Shown in pieces: positions 9,151-19,958 of a DNA stretch of 64,000 bases. Origin of the DNA: Isoetes taiwanensis (taxonomy: Eukaryota > Streptophyta > Lycopodiopsida > Isoetales > Isoetaceae); NCBI GenBank assembly GCA_021234155.1, contig JAJEKV010000074.1:5887931-5951930 (forward strand), given 5' to 3'. The notes beneath the pieces are model-generated. The model did no database searches. It saw only the letters and a list, made by a program, of their open reading frames with translations, and was not told the DNA's origin. Position 1 is the first letter of the stretch, and the number at the start of each line of letters is the position of its first letter. The position numbers were made by a program, and so were the translations under genes.

Positions 9151-9780
9151 GGTCTGGCGAACCGTGCGAACTTCATGATTTGTGAGTCCTTGTTGGTAAA
9201 CTCGCTTGATTAAACCATTCATTTTTTTTGCAAACCGAGGCTGGATCATGGAAACGTGAGTGGAACTTTCCATACACTAAGGAATTCTGCTTCTGTAATG
9301 TCTGATTTCTTCACATTCTTGGATGCCTACCCGTAGAACACAACCCACGAAGCTCATCAAATTCTATCTTTGGTCTTGCTAATGGGATTTGCAAAGAGAG
9401 ATTAAGCAATTTCAGCTGCAATCTTAGGGATTGGCACAGAGGATTACCTAAAAAAACTAAGCAAAAAAAACATACTTGATCTATTGCGTTCTCCATGGCG
9501 CCAGCATTAAAGTGTTGGCGGTGATTTGCACTGGTAAAAGGACTACCGGATGAATCGAGTGCCAAATTCAACCGGAAGAACCAAAACGAGAAAAGGTGAC
9601 GTGAAAAGAAAGGCAGTCATAATTGACGGGCGAGCGAAAAAATGTTTAAGAAAAAAGGTGCTGAAGAGGTGCTTTGATTTCGTAATTTTGCAAGAGTCTA
9701 GCATTTTTGGACCCATTATTGGAAGCGGTTCCCATGACACTGCAAGCACGACAGACAGAAGGGAGACCACAAAGCAACAG
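9151..9780. other. No gene seen
   Basis: Short frames on both strands with no family resemblance. Several of them run into the inverted repeat that starts at 9781. Confidence 0.4.
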
Positions 9781-10149
9781 ACCATTGGGTCCAACACATT
9801 TAAATTAAAATCCCCCTTAAACCCCCTTTGGTTTGGGTGCATATTCACACGGGGGGTGACTCCGGTCAACGAGAGCTGTTGGATAGGCATATTCACCCCT
9901 TATTCCTTAATCTACACCGTACGTAAAGTTCCTCGTTTGTGGGGTATGCAAGTACAAAATTTGCTATACTGTATAACAAGATTCGCAAAATACGATAAGA
10001 TTTCAAGCGGAATACTATATGGCGTTGATTTTGTACATGCAAAATACAATTATGAGGGCTCTCGCCGCCCTACGCCACCCAGGATGAATATGCACCCAAA
10101 CCAAGGGGGTTTAAGGGGATTTTAATTTAAATGTGTTGGACCCAATGGT
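9781..10149. mobile_element. 369-bp element with 66-bp terminal inverted repeats
   Basis: The left arm 9781-9847 begins ACCATTGGGTCCAACACATT; the right arm 10084-10149 is its complement and ends GGACCCAATGGT. The arms agree except for two single-base indels, each in a homopolymer run. The interior is unrelated to the arms and codes for nothing recognisable. I could not find a convincing target-site duplication, so the superfamily is open; long TIRs around a short body suit a MULE-type or similar MITE. Confidence 0.8.
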
Positions 10150-10160
10150 TGTGTTAATTA

Positions 10161-10250
10161 ATGTCAATGGTAGTTATGTGTTGGTTGTTAATGTCAATGG
10201 TTGTTATGTGTTGGTTGTTATGTGTTGGGTGTTTGTGTTGGGGATTTAAT
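10161..10250. repeat. 30-bp GT-rich minisatellite, two copies plus partials
   Basis: 10161-10190 and 10191-10220 are nearly identical (ATGTCAATGGTTGTTATGTG core). Shortened units of TGTGTTGGGTGTT follow. It starts just outside the right end of the 369-bp element. Confidence 0.8.
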
Positions 10251-10924
10251 TTTTATATGTTTGGATGTTAGGGGCCCTAGGTCCCAAATGGGTGTGACAA
10301 AAATTTTAGAATTCAAACGAAAAAAAAACTAGAATTCATTTGAGGCTTTCATCAACAGTAGCTTTTGAATTTCATCACAATAAAACAAATAGAACATAAG
10401 TAAAAGTTACCATAAAGATAGAGCAGATTGATCCCATTATTCTGAAAGTCATAAAGTTTGCAACACCCATACACAAACATTTTTCAACTGGAATTTAATA
10501 GCAGCCTTTGGCCTCCATGGATTCTTGTGGTGCGAAACCAAAGTGTGAAACTTTTCTGCTTGTTAGCACAAGGATCTAGAAGCCTTGGAATTTGCTTAAT
10601 AACTGTCTCAAAATCTAAAAATGCATGGTAATTTTTTTGCAAGCTTCATTCGGAATGAGCCATAAAACAATATCCAATAGCAATCCTCAGATTAATCACC
10701 GGTAGGTTGTGAAAGCCTACCAAACCCGGCTGAAAAATTGTTGTTTTAGCATAGATAACTTAACCAAACATATCCATATCATACACCTTCAAAAAGATCT
10801 CGGAGAGAGCTTTCCAACGCAATAAAAATCATCTCAAACAGAGCTCTGGATCAAAAAGTTATGATAAGAAATGTGTTGCCGGCGGAGAAACTGCACTACA
10901 AACGCCCTTCAAGCCTTTCATGTG
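10251..10924. other. No gene seen
   Basis: AT-rich intergenic sequence; nothing stands out on either strand. Confidence 0.4.
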
Positions 10925-11262
10925 CCCATTATGCACCACACACACAAAAAAAGGGCTTCATTGGTTGTTGACCATTATGCACCACACGCACAAAAAAAGG
11001 GCTTTTGTTGTGAGCCATTGGTTGTTGCCCATTATGCACCATAGACACAAAAAGAGGGCTTTTGTTGTGAGCCATTGGTTGTTGACCATTATGCACCACA
11101 CGCACAAAAAAAAGGGCTTTTGTTGTGAGCCATTGGTTGTTGACCATTGGAAAAAAAAGGCTTTTGTTGTGAGCCATTGGTTGTTGCCCATTATGCACCA
11201 CAGACACAAAAAGAGGGCTTTTGTTGTGAGCCATTGGTTGTTGACCATTGGAAAAAAAAAAG
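10925..11262. repeat. 57-bp minisatellite, seven units
   Basis: The landmark ACCATT or CCCATT recurs at 10925, 10971, 11028, 11085, 11143, 11187 and 11244. Full units are 57-58 bp; two shortened spacings (46 and 44 bp) mark internal deletions. Each unit has GCCATTGGTTGTTG, ATTATGCACCA, an A-run and GGGCTTTTGTTGTGA. Two subtypes (CACGCAC with 7-8 A, and AGACAC with AAAGAG) alternate, so the array probably grew as a two-unit block. Since 57 is a multiple of three, reading frames stay open on both strands by periodicity alone. I do not treat them as genes. Confidence 0.93.
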
Positions 11263-11404
11263 GCTAAAATCAATGGCTCAGAAATGGTGCACTCTAGATG
11301 TACGCATTAGTACATCCATTTGAATACATCACGAAATCATAGGAAAACCTTAGTAAAAAGCGTACAAAAACACAAAGAAAATCCCCTGTTATTATGCTAC
11401 ATAT

Positions 11405-11692
11405 TCAAATTGATCCGTCAGAATTTTTAATTGATTTGTAACCCCAATCCATGCTTTTTGATGCAAATTTGATTTTTTTTTCAGATCTACTGTCACAGTT
11501 GTTGGTTTCTTCTGCCGATGTATTGGAGCGTAGGTCTAGAGACCCAACTGTAATTTGTGATTTGGTTCTATATGTTCGATTTGGCAACAAATGTGAAAAT
11601 TCAACGGTAGATGTGGAGCCATGATGCCTGTACTTTGATCTCGACAGTCCTGCTGAGAGGGCGGAATCCAGACATTTTATATCAGCTTTCAT
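11405..11692 (-). CDS. Uncharacterised 95-aa open exon
   Basis: A minus-strand open frame from ATG 11692 to a TGA at 11405. It is Ser/Thr/Asn-rich with basic stretches (for example SRSKYRHH and RSEKKIKFASK) and no aromatic-rich core or known motif. The base pair AG directly before the ATG, preceded by a pyrimidine-containing tract, could also be a splice acceptor, so this may be an exon of a longer gene rather than a whole gene. No partner exon was found. Its composition is less skewed than most chance frames here, which is the only reason it is listed. Confidence 0.25.
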   Translation of the reverse strand: MKADIKCLDSALSAGLSRSKYRHHGSTSTVEFSHLLPNRTYRTKSQITVGSLDLRSNTSAEETNNCDSRSEKKIKFASKSMDWGYKSIKNSDGSI

Positions 11693-13631
11693 CTGGGTGG
11701 AATGCCACTCCCAATCTCTTCAAAAGTAAGTAAGAATCTGCTTCTTGCTTATCAAGTTTTGTAAAAATCTATGCATGTTGTGATTCCGGCAAAATATAGT
11801 TTTGATCTGCTTAAATCTAATGTTGTATCAAAAAAATGTTTGGCACAGCTGTCCTTGGCCAACTGGATGCCATAGCTTTGCTTCTATAAATTTGGGATGG
11901 GCAGCTCATGCTTTTTTGACAATATCTTTTTGTCCATATTAGAGCAGTAGTTGCACCATTTACATAATAGGAAATTCTCATTTTGCTTTGCTTCTACCTC
12001 AATCAGGTACTGAACGAAATTTTCCTCCTATTTCTTTTCAGGTTCGGCATTAATTTATGGTGATTGAAGCAGATATTAGGTAAGATCAAGCTCTCTGCTC
12101 ATGACAAGTGATGGCTGCATTCATGTCAGGTAATTTCTAATGCTTTTCCCTTCTCTAAGTCTGAGTTAACATAGAATATGATCATAAACTTTGTCATCTT
12201 TGTTAGAACAAGATGAAATCCTTACAATTTTGGCATTTGCATTGAGGAACATAACAGGCCCGAGAGCTAAATCTCCAGTGACATATCCTGTCATTGAGCT
12301 CCAATCACATCTTATGGGTACTAAAAAGTAGAAAGAATTCAAATTTCAAGAAGCTTGAATTGAAGGTCTACAACCTCAAAAGAAAGATGTAATGCATTCT
12401 ACTGGCTCTCTCTCTCTTCAGTTCTTCAGGTGGTATATTTAGATGCAGCAATAGGAGACAACAAAAAACTATTTATTTGATTTCTTGGTCCAAACTTACT
12501 AAGTTATATTTTTGATGAATTTATAGAAACACAACAAACTAGGAAAGGTTTGGAAAGGCTTGCTTATTACTTCGGCTCATCAGCTCCAAGTTGTCATTGT
12601 AAGCTTTAATGTGTGAGACTTTATATTTTATTTGATTCTTTACTCATTTAAGTCAGACACTTTTTAAATGTAGAGATGCTGAACAAACAATGTAAAAGAG
12701 ATGGGGACTATAATCATCTTGCAAATATGTCAGGCAAGGTATGCTCTCTAATTCCAGGTTCTCCAGAATATACATCAATTCAACTCATTTGCTGAGTGTA
12801 CAAACCCATGTTGAAGCTTCTAGATCAACAGCCCCAAAAATATGTAACCATGGAGCAGTATGATGGGTTTGTGCGCCTGATCTTGGTTACTTTCAGAGTC
12901 CCCAAATTTCCACACAGAGTAGATAGAATTAAGCCCGCTTCTCCCTTTGTTACAAATTACTCTTTATATCTAACAAGAACAACATCTCATAGATTTTGGG
13001 CTTTAGACTACTGGCACAAGGTCTTGATTTTGCTCTATGGTACATTTATTTGCACGTATTTTTGATTAATTTATGCATTAGCATTTTAGGCTTCATCTTC
13101 ACCAGAATTTTGCAACAACGTACATCATTGAATATCCTTAGATTGAATATCATTGAATACTTTATGATGGTGGCCAGTGCATCAAGTAGGACTTTCACTC
13201 TTGATTAGATTGAGCCAAGAAAGCTCTGTGTTTTAGGCCCTTACGTGCTACTCTTGAACAACACTGTACATGCAGATACCAACATCGGATGGCAAATGTT
13301 GGCAAAGTAACCACCTCTCATGAATTCACCTCTCATGCAACCAGATTTAGATTAATAGCATAAACGCGGACCTCTAGAGAATCCGGCCACTAAGCTATGT
13401 TATTCCGTTCTCCTGGGCTTAAAATCACTACACTCTCCTTCGTTCAAAGCCCTTATAAAAACCCATGTAAAACACATAGTTAGAGGAGTGCAAGATTAAA
13501 AAGTCATACAGAAGGAAAAGAAGAACGAAGAACATGAAAGAGAAACCTGGTCGAACCAAAACCGGAAAGCAAAAATAGCACTCTATATATGTGCAAAACC
13601 CTCTGTCGGTGGGACTGCGGCGGCACCTTAA
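11693..13631. other. No gene recognised
   Basis: T-rich sequence resembling plant intron or transcribed-spacer DNA, with many short frames. Nothing on either strand resembles a known domain. Confidence 0.35.
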
Positions 13632-14220
13632 TTGGTGGAGGGGGGGAAGCTATCCATGACTGACAGGGTCACAGTGGCAAAGTCCATCCTATGTTCGACT
13701 CATATTTATATGGCCTCTATCATCCTGGCGCCAGAAAGCAAGGTGCGGGAAATCTCCTCTATGGTTCGTAACTTCGTATGGGGAGGCAATGAGGAAGGAG
13801 CGGTCTTGAAGGTGGCCTGGTGGAAGTGCGTGCGCCCCAAGGCTGCGGGTGGACTCGGCTTCTTCGACCTCTCGCTGCATGGCAAGGTCCTCTTGTCTAA
13901 GTTTGTCTTTGCCATTCTTGAGAATGCGCTCGACTCCCTGGGCAATGGTCTTGCTTCATTAGTCGTTGTCTCACTCGATAGTTTTCCACAAGCCGTCCGT
14001 GCCTGCGCGGCTCCCTTGGGCATTGTTCGTGGATATCACGCCGTATGCTCATGCCTCTCCATTTCTGAAGGGGCTCTTGCGAGCCTGGGAGCAGGTGTAA
14101 CGTTCCTAACCGACATGCCCTTAACCAACTGGGCAAAGCCGTCTAGACGTTTATGAGTAAACCATCATCCAATTAAATTGGGATTATGTCAACTCCAAAA
14201 TCACGCCAACCTGCTGTTGT
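13632..14220 (+). pseudogene. LINE (non-LTR retrotransposon) reverse transcriptase C-terminal remnant
   Basis: The first 95 residues match the conserved stretch after the palm domain of plant LINE ORF2: LSMTDRVTVAKSIL (usual form LSLAGRVTLIKSVL), STHIYMASI, VREISSMVRNFVWGG, VAWWKCVRPKAAGGLGFFDLS and KVLLSKF. At about 13925 the protein sense moves to another frame (TPWAMVLLH, FVDITPYAHASPFLKGLLRAWEQV) and continues with stops to about 14220. It is a 5'-truncated, frameshifted copy with no endonuclease or catalytic YxDD left. No poly(A) tail or target duplication was found. Confidence 0.8.
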
Positions 14221-14496
14221 CTTCTAGGGGGTTTTTGTTTTTTTTAATCTTTTTTTTTGGACTTCAAAAATAACACAAGGCTGCGATTCACGTGTGACGT
14301 TTCATATGCGAATTGAAATATGCAAAAATGAAGAGCAAGTTGCTAACATAGATGAGACCAAAATTGAAGAGCATTTAGATGATAATATTAGGTTTGATAA
14401 TAACAGATTGCATTATTTGCGAGGCAATTCCAGACTCGAAATTATCGATACATGGCACAAATATCATACAAAAATATCATATATTCCAATAAAACA
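14221..14496. other. 3' flank of the FCP1-type pseudogene
   Basis: Short AT-rich stretch between the LINE remnant and the stop codon of the minus-strand FCP1-type gene. It would contain that gene's polyadenylation region; a plus-strand frame here has no support. Confidence 0.4.
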
Positions 14497-15169
14497 TTAA
14501 GGGATCAATCCATGTTTTTCCACGTATTTAACAAGGTGTGGTTCCATGTCAGCCGTTCTATCCAGTTCTGGGTATGAATCTAACACTTCACCCACCGTCA
14601 TCCCCATAGCCAAATTATGCATAATAGACACAAACTTCACCAGAAAATCATCTGTCGCAAAGTTTTTTGGATCGTAAGATGGTGGATTCAGGGCCTGCGT
14701 TTGATTGTAGAAGCATTTGAGAGCATCATCATCCACTATGATTATATCATCCTTATTCTCAATACCAAGTTTGTCCATCATGTTACTCAAGTGTTTGATG
14801 AAGATAGGCTTGCCTGTCGGATCCTTGGGATTAGTGAACTTCACACATTTGTTCTGATCCCAAAAGGTCAACCAATGTCTACGCATTTCCCCCAGTGCCT
14901 CCAAAGTATCCTTGATGTTCCTTAGTTCCATGGATGACCAAATACCAACTCGAAATAACTTGAATGCCTCATCTAGCATCTCCTTCAAGTGCGGCCGCGG
15001 ATAGATCCACTTGGTGTTTGATTCTACTGGTGTCTGATCTTTATTTTTCGGAAAAGTCTTGCAAAGGACTCCGTTTAGGTCGAACACCACAACCTTCTTA
15101 GAAACGCAATGGAAGCTGAAACATCAAACATGTATCCGGTCAGCAAGATACGATAACACAAACAATACA

Positions 15170-15308
15170 AACGCGCCAAGCATGATTTGAGATAGTCAAC
15201 CAAATCGCGCTCGGCGTGATTTAGTTTGACAATGAAAAATAATCAAAGCACGCCTGGCGCGATTTAATTCAAAGGTAATACAAATTAAGTCACGCGTGGC
15301 GTGATTTT
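15170..15308. repeat. Four short palindromes in intron 2 of the FCP1-type gene
   Basis: Copies near 15170, 15202, 15246 and 15286 follow AAATCACGC-NN-GCGTGATTT, each nearly self-complementary, spaced 32-44 bp. They fill most of the 209-bp intron (15116-15324). Confidence 0.75.
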
Positions 15309-16757
15309 GTGGGCAAGGCCATACCTATCATCTTCAGTTTCGCTGCCGTCATCGGCGTCATTCTCCCCTTCGCCACCCTTAGTCTTCGTGCTCTTCTGAC
15401 TGTTAGAATTGTTATTTTCAATTAGTTCTGCTGCGTCCTTCACAACTGACATTATTTTACTATTGATTTGGCAAACCTGTGAATCACTAGAGTCGCCTTG
15501 GTGGCCTTCATTTTCGGTTGCATTATCAATTAGATCCTTGTTAACCTGTGAATCTACTCTATTGTTGCTTGCATCACCCTGAAGGGAGGCAAAGATATTC
15601 CCTAAGTTCGCCGCGATCACAGTACTTTGAGCAGCCACTTTAGCAGCTATTTGTTCATTATTGCTTTCCTTATCAGGCTGCTGATTACTAGTTCCCTCAC
15701 CAGAACCATCGTCCACTTTTGAATTGGACAAGTCTACGAGACTTTTGATTGCTGAAGATTTCAGGTTGCCGTAAAGGCCTTTAGATGCATGAGGAATGGT
15801 TCAAGAAAGTCTTTGGCCTGCTCATCACTCACAAAGCAGTGACATCTTCTAACACCCATAAGAGCCTCTCGGGCAATATAACCTCCAACATGAAGCTCCA
15901 AGCGGGGTTGTATCAATTGGAGCAAATGCCTCGGCGAGGTAAGCGACCATAGGCGGAAATCCATTTTTTATTTAAGGGCCCTTCTCCTTAGTTTGTAGCT
16001 CGTGCTTGATTTCCCTACTTGGGAGGGGGTCCCAATCCTCATCCGGCTTGACTCATCTGTTACGGTCGATCCCCGATTATGATAGAATATAGTTCTTAAG
16101 TCTGGATCATCTAGAAGAAAACATTCCCATGCACTGCTATTGTCACCCTTGGCCTTAGCAATATCATATTCCTCGTCTGACAGCATGGCTATCATAATAA
16201 AGATCACATGTGCCATCTTCCTCCTCGTTCGGAGCTCATTATCCTTAACATCATATATTAGGCATCCCTCCCTAATAACTTTGAGGCACTCAGGATCATG
16301 AGCGTGGATAGTGCATGCATATGTGACTCACCCAAGGACAAACGATGACAATAGTGAAGTAAGGATCGAGCATATCTTTCTTTTGCTTATGTGTAATCTC
16401 CAAGAGCAATTTGCGGTTGGTGTCATCCTCTTCCTCACAAGAGATTAGGATCCCTTGTTTGGCCATCTTATGCCTTCCTTTTTCCTCGAGAAGAGAGTTA
16501 AGTCGAGCTTGCCATTTGTCTTGGCAAGGTCAACGCACCACGGCACCCTCGTCCATTTCCTCTTCGAGGCGGGCGGGGTCAATGGTTGCTATAAGAATCG
16601 GCCCTTCATCATCTAAGGTGAGATCATATGCTTGCATCTTCGAAGTCGTCTACCCTTGCTTTCTTGCGGGATTAGAACCCGAATTATTAGGGGTTTTCTT
16701 CCTCTTGGGCACTGCAAAAGAAGATGAACATTTTTTAGAGTACTTTTCAGAACAAGA

Positions 16758-16850
16758 GATCACGCTTGGCGTGCATTTAAACCTAAATTAGTACAAATCA
16801 CGCTTGGCGTGTTGGTAGCTCCTATTATTGACCATGCTATGCGTGAATTT
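16758..16850. repeat. Three copies of the same palindrome in intron 1
   Basis: ATCACGCTTGGCGTG near 16758 and 16797 and a variant (CATGCTATGCGTGAATTT) near 16833, with similar spacers (AAACTAAATTAGT). This makes a degenerate 38-bp tandem array inside the 422-bp intron 1 (16712-17133). Confidence 0.7.
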
Positions 16851-17267
16851 GAAACTAAATTAGTTTGCATCCACATTTTAAGCTACATACCCTTTATGAA
16901 TCCATATTTCACACTATTTAACCTCATTGAACATTGCTATCTCCAACTATATTCTATAAAACAGAGCAAAATTGGACAATCAGAGCATTAACTGATGGTA
17001 ATACTTAAAATTCATGCAAAGCATAATAACTCAAACTCATGCAAAGCATATTAACTGAAGGCAAGGAAATATCTCAAATTCATGCAAGCATAATACTCTC
17101 CACACAAAGGTGTATTCTTGGCAAATTAAATACCTTGAATAGGGTTCGTGTATTCATAATGTATTCGATCAGCGTCCTCCGAAGCTTGAGAAGTGCGGGT
17201 TTTGGGATTCCTCTTCCACCGCTTCCTCGGCTGGCCCGCCTCGACCTCGATTCGTTTTAGAAGACAT

Positions 17268-17675
17268 CTCGGGAGTAAGCCTAATGCCAGTCGGAAGAGT
17301 AAGGTCGGATCTGTATACTCGAGCTTTCGAAGAAATAGCTTTTCTACATGTACGAGAAATAGCGTTTTCTACCTGCACGAGGGAAATTTGAATTTCAAGA
17401 AAACACAAAATGCAGTTTCAAAATATTCTTGACACATATATAAAAATAATAATGGCGAAGATTCACTTCTAAAAAAAAAAAGAACCCGTCCGTAGACTTC
17501 TTTCATTGAGTTTTAAAAACCAATCTACCTTATTCTTTCATTGATTACATTTATCCTGCCAAAATATAATTAACCTAAGCTTTCTTGTAACTTCGAATTT
17601 TTTCGGCCGCTGCGTTTGCATAGCGCTGTGATTTCTAAAACTTCGAATCGGCTTCTCAAGAATGGCTCGAGAATT
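17268..17675. other. 5' flank of the FCP1-type gene, up to the LTR element
   Basis: The frame of exon 1 stays open upstream to 17408, but I see no protein signal above the ATG at 17267. The outer retrotransposon begins at 17676; the bases before it, GAATT (17671-17675), are its left target copy. Confidence 0.5.
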
Positions 17676-19297
17676 TGTGGCGGTCCGGGGAATATCGCCA
17701 TAAATCGTATATTCTGGATAATCACCATAGAATCTATCCTTATAGCCTTGTATACCATAGATTGTGGCACTAGGGGCATGGCTAAGTTATTCTCATAACT
17801 TAGCCAACCATAAACTTAGACCATTATCCGCGTGGCCTTAACCTATGGGGGCACGCCACACAGGACTCACCCGATTGGTGCCACATTGGCATCCTGGGTG
17901 GACCCTAACTTATATAGGCATAAACCCTAACCCTAGACCTCTTTCCAGCCCTAGCACCCAGAGACTCACCTACTTGTTGAAACCCCGTTTTGAACCTGGT
18001 TCGGCCAATGGCATAGGCTACAGTGCGGCCAATGAGGGTGGGCCCGATTCTTGGGTAGGAACGGCTGAGCTTGTGAGGCGAAGACCATGGGGCGCCCGGA
18101 TCTGGAGGGAGAGCTTGGGGAGCAGGTATGTAGGATAGTAGTTGTGATAGCTCATCCGGGATTAGCATTCGAGATGTGCTAGTATTTTGTATCTAGAGTA
18201 GAGCCATCCTAGAACCCATATTCAACATCTTGAACCCTAATCAAGGAACCCTAACTATCGGTTAGTTGTATGATTAGGTTAAGATGTTCTTCTTATGATT
18301 ATTCCCATGATGTGATGATTATGTGATGATGGTTGATCATGTTTGCTCCTCTTGTATTGGGAAGGGGGGTAGAGACCTAGGGCCATATGTAGTATGCTCC
18401 TAGAGTAGATCCCTAGTTCCTATTAGTTGCGACTTTGTGCATAGGAGCCCACCGGGCTATTGAGGCTATGTTATGACTCAGCACCCGGATACGGGGGCTA
18501 GAGGGAAAGTGGAGGGAGGATCCCTGCCGTGGGGGGGCGGGGGGATCCCATAGTGGGCTAGGCTTATGGTGGTCACTTCCCATTGTGGGCGAGCATGGGT
18601 CCGACACCTCACGGGGCAATGGTGTTGCCACGCCTCGGGAGGCTGCAAGTGTTGGCTTGGCTCTCGTTTTGGGGGGCCCGGTCAGTGCAATCGCGTGCGT
18701 CGCCCACGATTCTCTAGCCCCCCGGCACCTCTAGACCACAGGAAGGGAGATGCAACCCTTCTGCCTCATCGGACCAGGGAGATGCAGCACGGGTAGTCCG
18801 GATGGGTGATGCCATGGGATTGCGTATCCAGGAAGGCTAGAGTCTGTCGAGGCGATCTAGCCCATCTGCAAAGTATGCACAGGAGGGGCGGATGGAGTGG
18901 TCAACCCTAGCCATTGTTCTATGCCAGCCCTCGCCATTGCCATGTCTCGGTCTGCTCTATCTTGAGGCCTAGCGGTGGGTCATCCTCCTTACGATGCCGA
19001 GTAGGGGTAGGAGCTCTCTCTTTTATGGTTTGTGATTATCATCTATGCATAGGTTTATGTGCGATGCACTACCCTCCAATGTAGTATTTATATATATGTT
19101 TTATGCTAGTTAACGTGTTATCGCTTAAAATTTATAGGAGCCCATAGGGAAGAGCAGCATAAAGACACCGTGTTCCCTTCCCATACTAGAGTCACCTCGA
19201 GTCGCGGGGTAGGCGAAAAGGCCCATCGCGATTCTTGGCGGATGGGGATTTCTGCCAAGTGCGGCCCGGGAGGCATTATGTTTAGCGAGGCGTCACA
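17676..19297 (+). repeat. 5' LTR of the outer element (1.62 kb)
   Basis: Begins TGTGGCGGTCC and ends GCGTCACA, so it keeps TG...CA ends. It matches 39972-41602 along its whole length with many substitutions and small indels; shared landmarks are GGGGCATGGCTA, CTTATATAGGCAT, GCACAGGAG-like blocks and ACACCGTGTTCCCTTCC near the 3' end. Frames within it are chance. Confidence 0.9.
17907..17920 (+). promoter_or_regulatory. TATA box of the outer 5' LTR
   Basis: ACTTATATAGGCA lies about 230 bp into the LTR and is kept in the 3' LTR at 40220-40234, while bases around it differ. That conservation and the form suit the Pol II core promoter at the U3/R border. Confidence 0.6.
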
Positions 19298-19298
19298 A

Positions 19299-19310
19299 TG
19301 ATTATCGAGC
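19299..19310 (+). other. Primer-binding site of the outer element
   Basis: TGATTATCGAGC right after the LTR end differs from the plant initiator-Met tRNA PBS (TGGTATCAGAGC) by one substitution and small shifts. Position and likeness make it the degraded PBS. Confidence 0.6.
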
Positions 19311-19320
19311 AATGTTCTTG

Positions 19321-19933
19321 TGTTTGGGGTCGAGAACCGGGATCGCTGAGGACGAATCTGCGTGAGATCCTTGAAGTCGGCGGGGCAAATCTGAGACACT
19401 CTTGTCCCAGCGGGATTTTTGCTAGCGGAGAGGAAAGAACAAGAAAAACTTCGGATAAAAGCGGCAATTGCAATACACAATGAAACACACAAGACACTTG
19501 TGGAGAACACGACAATCCATTGATCAAAACAAGTGTACAATGAAGGCTCAAAAAGCGCAAGCGAGGCGACCGGCATATACGCTCTGTAGTGACACAAAAG
19601 AACACTCTACGAACCTTGAGAAGGAACAAAATGCTACAATATATAGGAACGAATTGGCCCTCACGGACCTGAATCTGATCCTCATCATGACAGCGCGTGC
19701 TCCACTACTTGGGCACTTTCGAGCAGGGGAATAAGGCTGTCCCGTGGCCCGTGCTAGCAGGACAAGTAGTGGCCAGCCGTGGGTCCCCTTTGGGTCTTCA
19801 CGCTTCTTGGAGGAGCTTTTGACCGCCCGTGGTGCCTTGTGGATCCCTCTTCTTGGACAGCGTGGCGGTGGGGCCACCGCCCTCATGCAGCAAGTATAGA
19901 CACTGTATAATGCACGCGAGCCTGGGGCTAACC
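19321..19933 (-). repeat. 3' LTR of the inner element (613 bp)
   Basis: Begins TGTTTGGGGT on the plus strand and pairs over its length with 29649-30265. A TATA box reading CTATATATTG on the minus strand lies at about 19638-19648 and is kept in the other LTR. Confidence 0.92.
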
Positions 19934-19940
19934 TCCCCTA
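19934..19940 (-). other. Polypurine tract of the inner element
   Basis: TAGGGGA on the minus strand directly before the 3' LTR, where plus-strand DNA synthesis is primed. Its position independently confirms the element's orientation. Confidence 0.65.
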
Positions 19941-19958
19941 CCAAACTACACTTATTGG

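Larger units (their letters stand above)
14497..17267 (-). pseudogene. Three-exon gene ending in an FCP1/NIF (HAD-type) phosphatase domain, decayed
   Basis: Exon 1 (17267-17134) starts MSSKTNRGRGG and ends at donor CAAG/GTATTT. Exon 2 (16711-15325) starts after TTTGCAG. Exon 3 (15115-14497) starts after GTTTCAG and ends GLIP-stop. Both introns (422 and 209 bp) restore frame exactly (IQ/VPKRKK and DD/SFHCVSKK). Exon 3 holds the HAD signature VVVFDLNGVLC (DxNGxL form), a WSSMEL motif II and IIIVDDD motif III, as in FCP1/SCP/TIM50-like phosphatases that dephosphorylate protein Ser/Thr. The second acidic residue of DxDx(T/V) is Asn, so catalysis is doubtful. Exon 2 has an unknown N-terminal region and an acidic Ser/Asn-rich linker (about residues 330-480). 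There are in-frame stops near 16655, 16540 and 15970 and frameshifts near 17205, 16315 and 15760, so it is not functional as one gene. Alternatively only exons 2b-3 (15731-14497) are expressed. The N-terminal family is unknown to me. Confidence 0.75.

Noticed and set aside
9543-10125. A 191-codon plus-strand frame and a 117-codon minus-strand frame
   Set aside because: Both run through the inverted repeat of the 369-bp element and share no motif with any protein I know.
10920-11273. Open frames of 96-115 codons on both strands
   Set aside because: They are produced by the 57-bp tandem unit, a multiple of three, and encode only the repeat.
15170-16850. CRISPR-like array (short palindromic repeats at regular spacing)
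   Set aside because: A plant intron context, no cas genes, spacers that resemble each other, and only three to four copies per cluster.
17845-19900. Many 60-160 codon frames
   Set aside because: They lie within the LTRs on either strand, differ between the two LTR copies, and have no domain.
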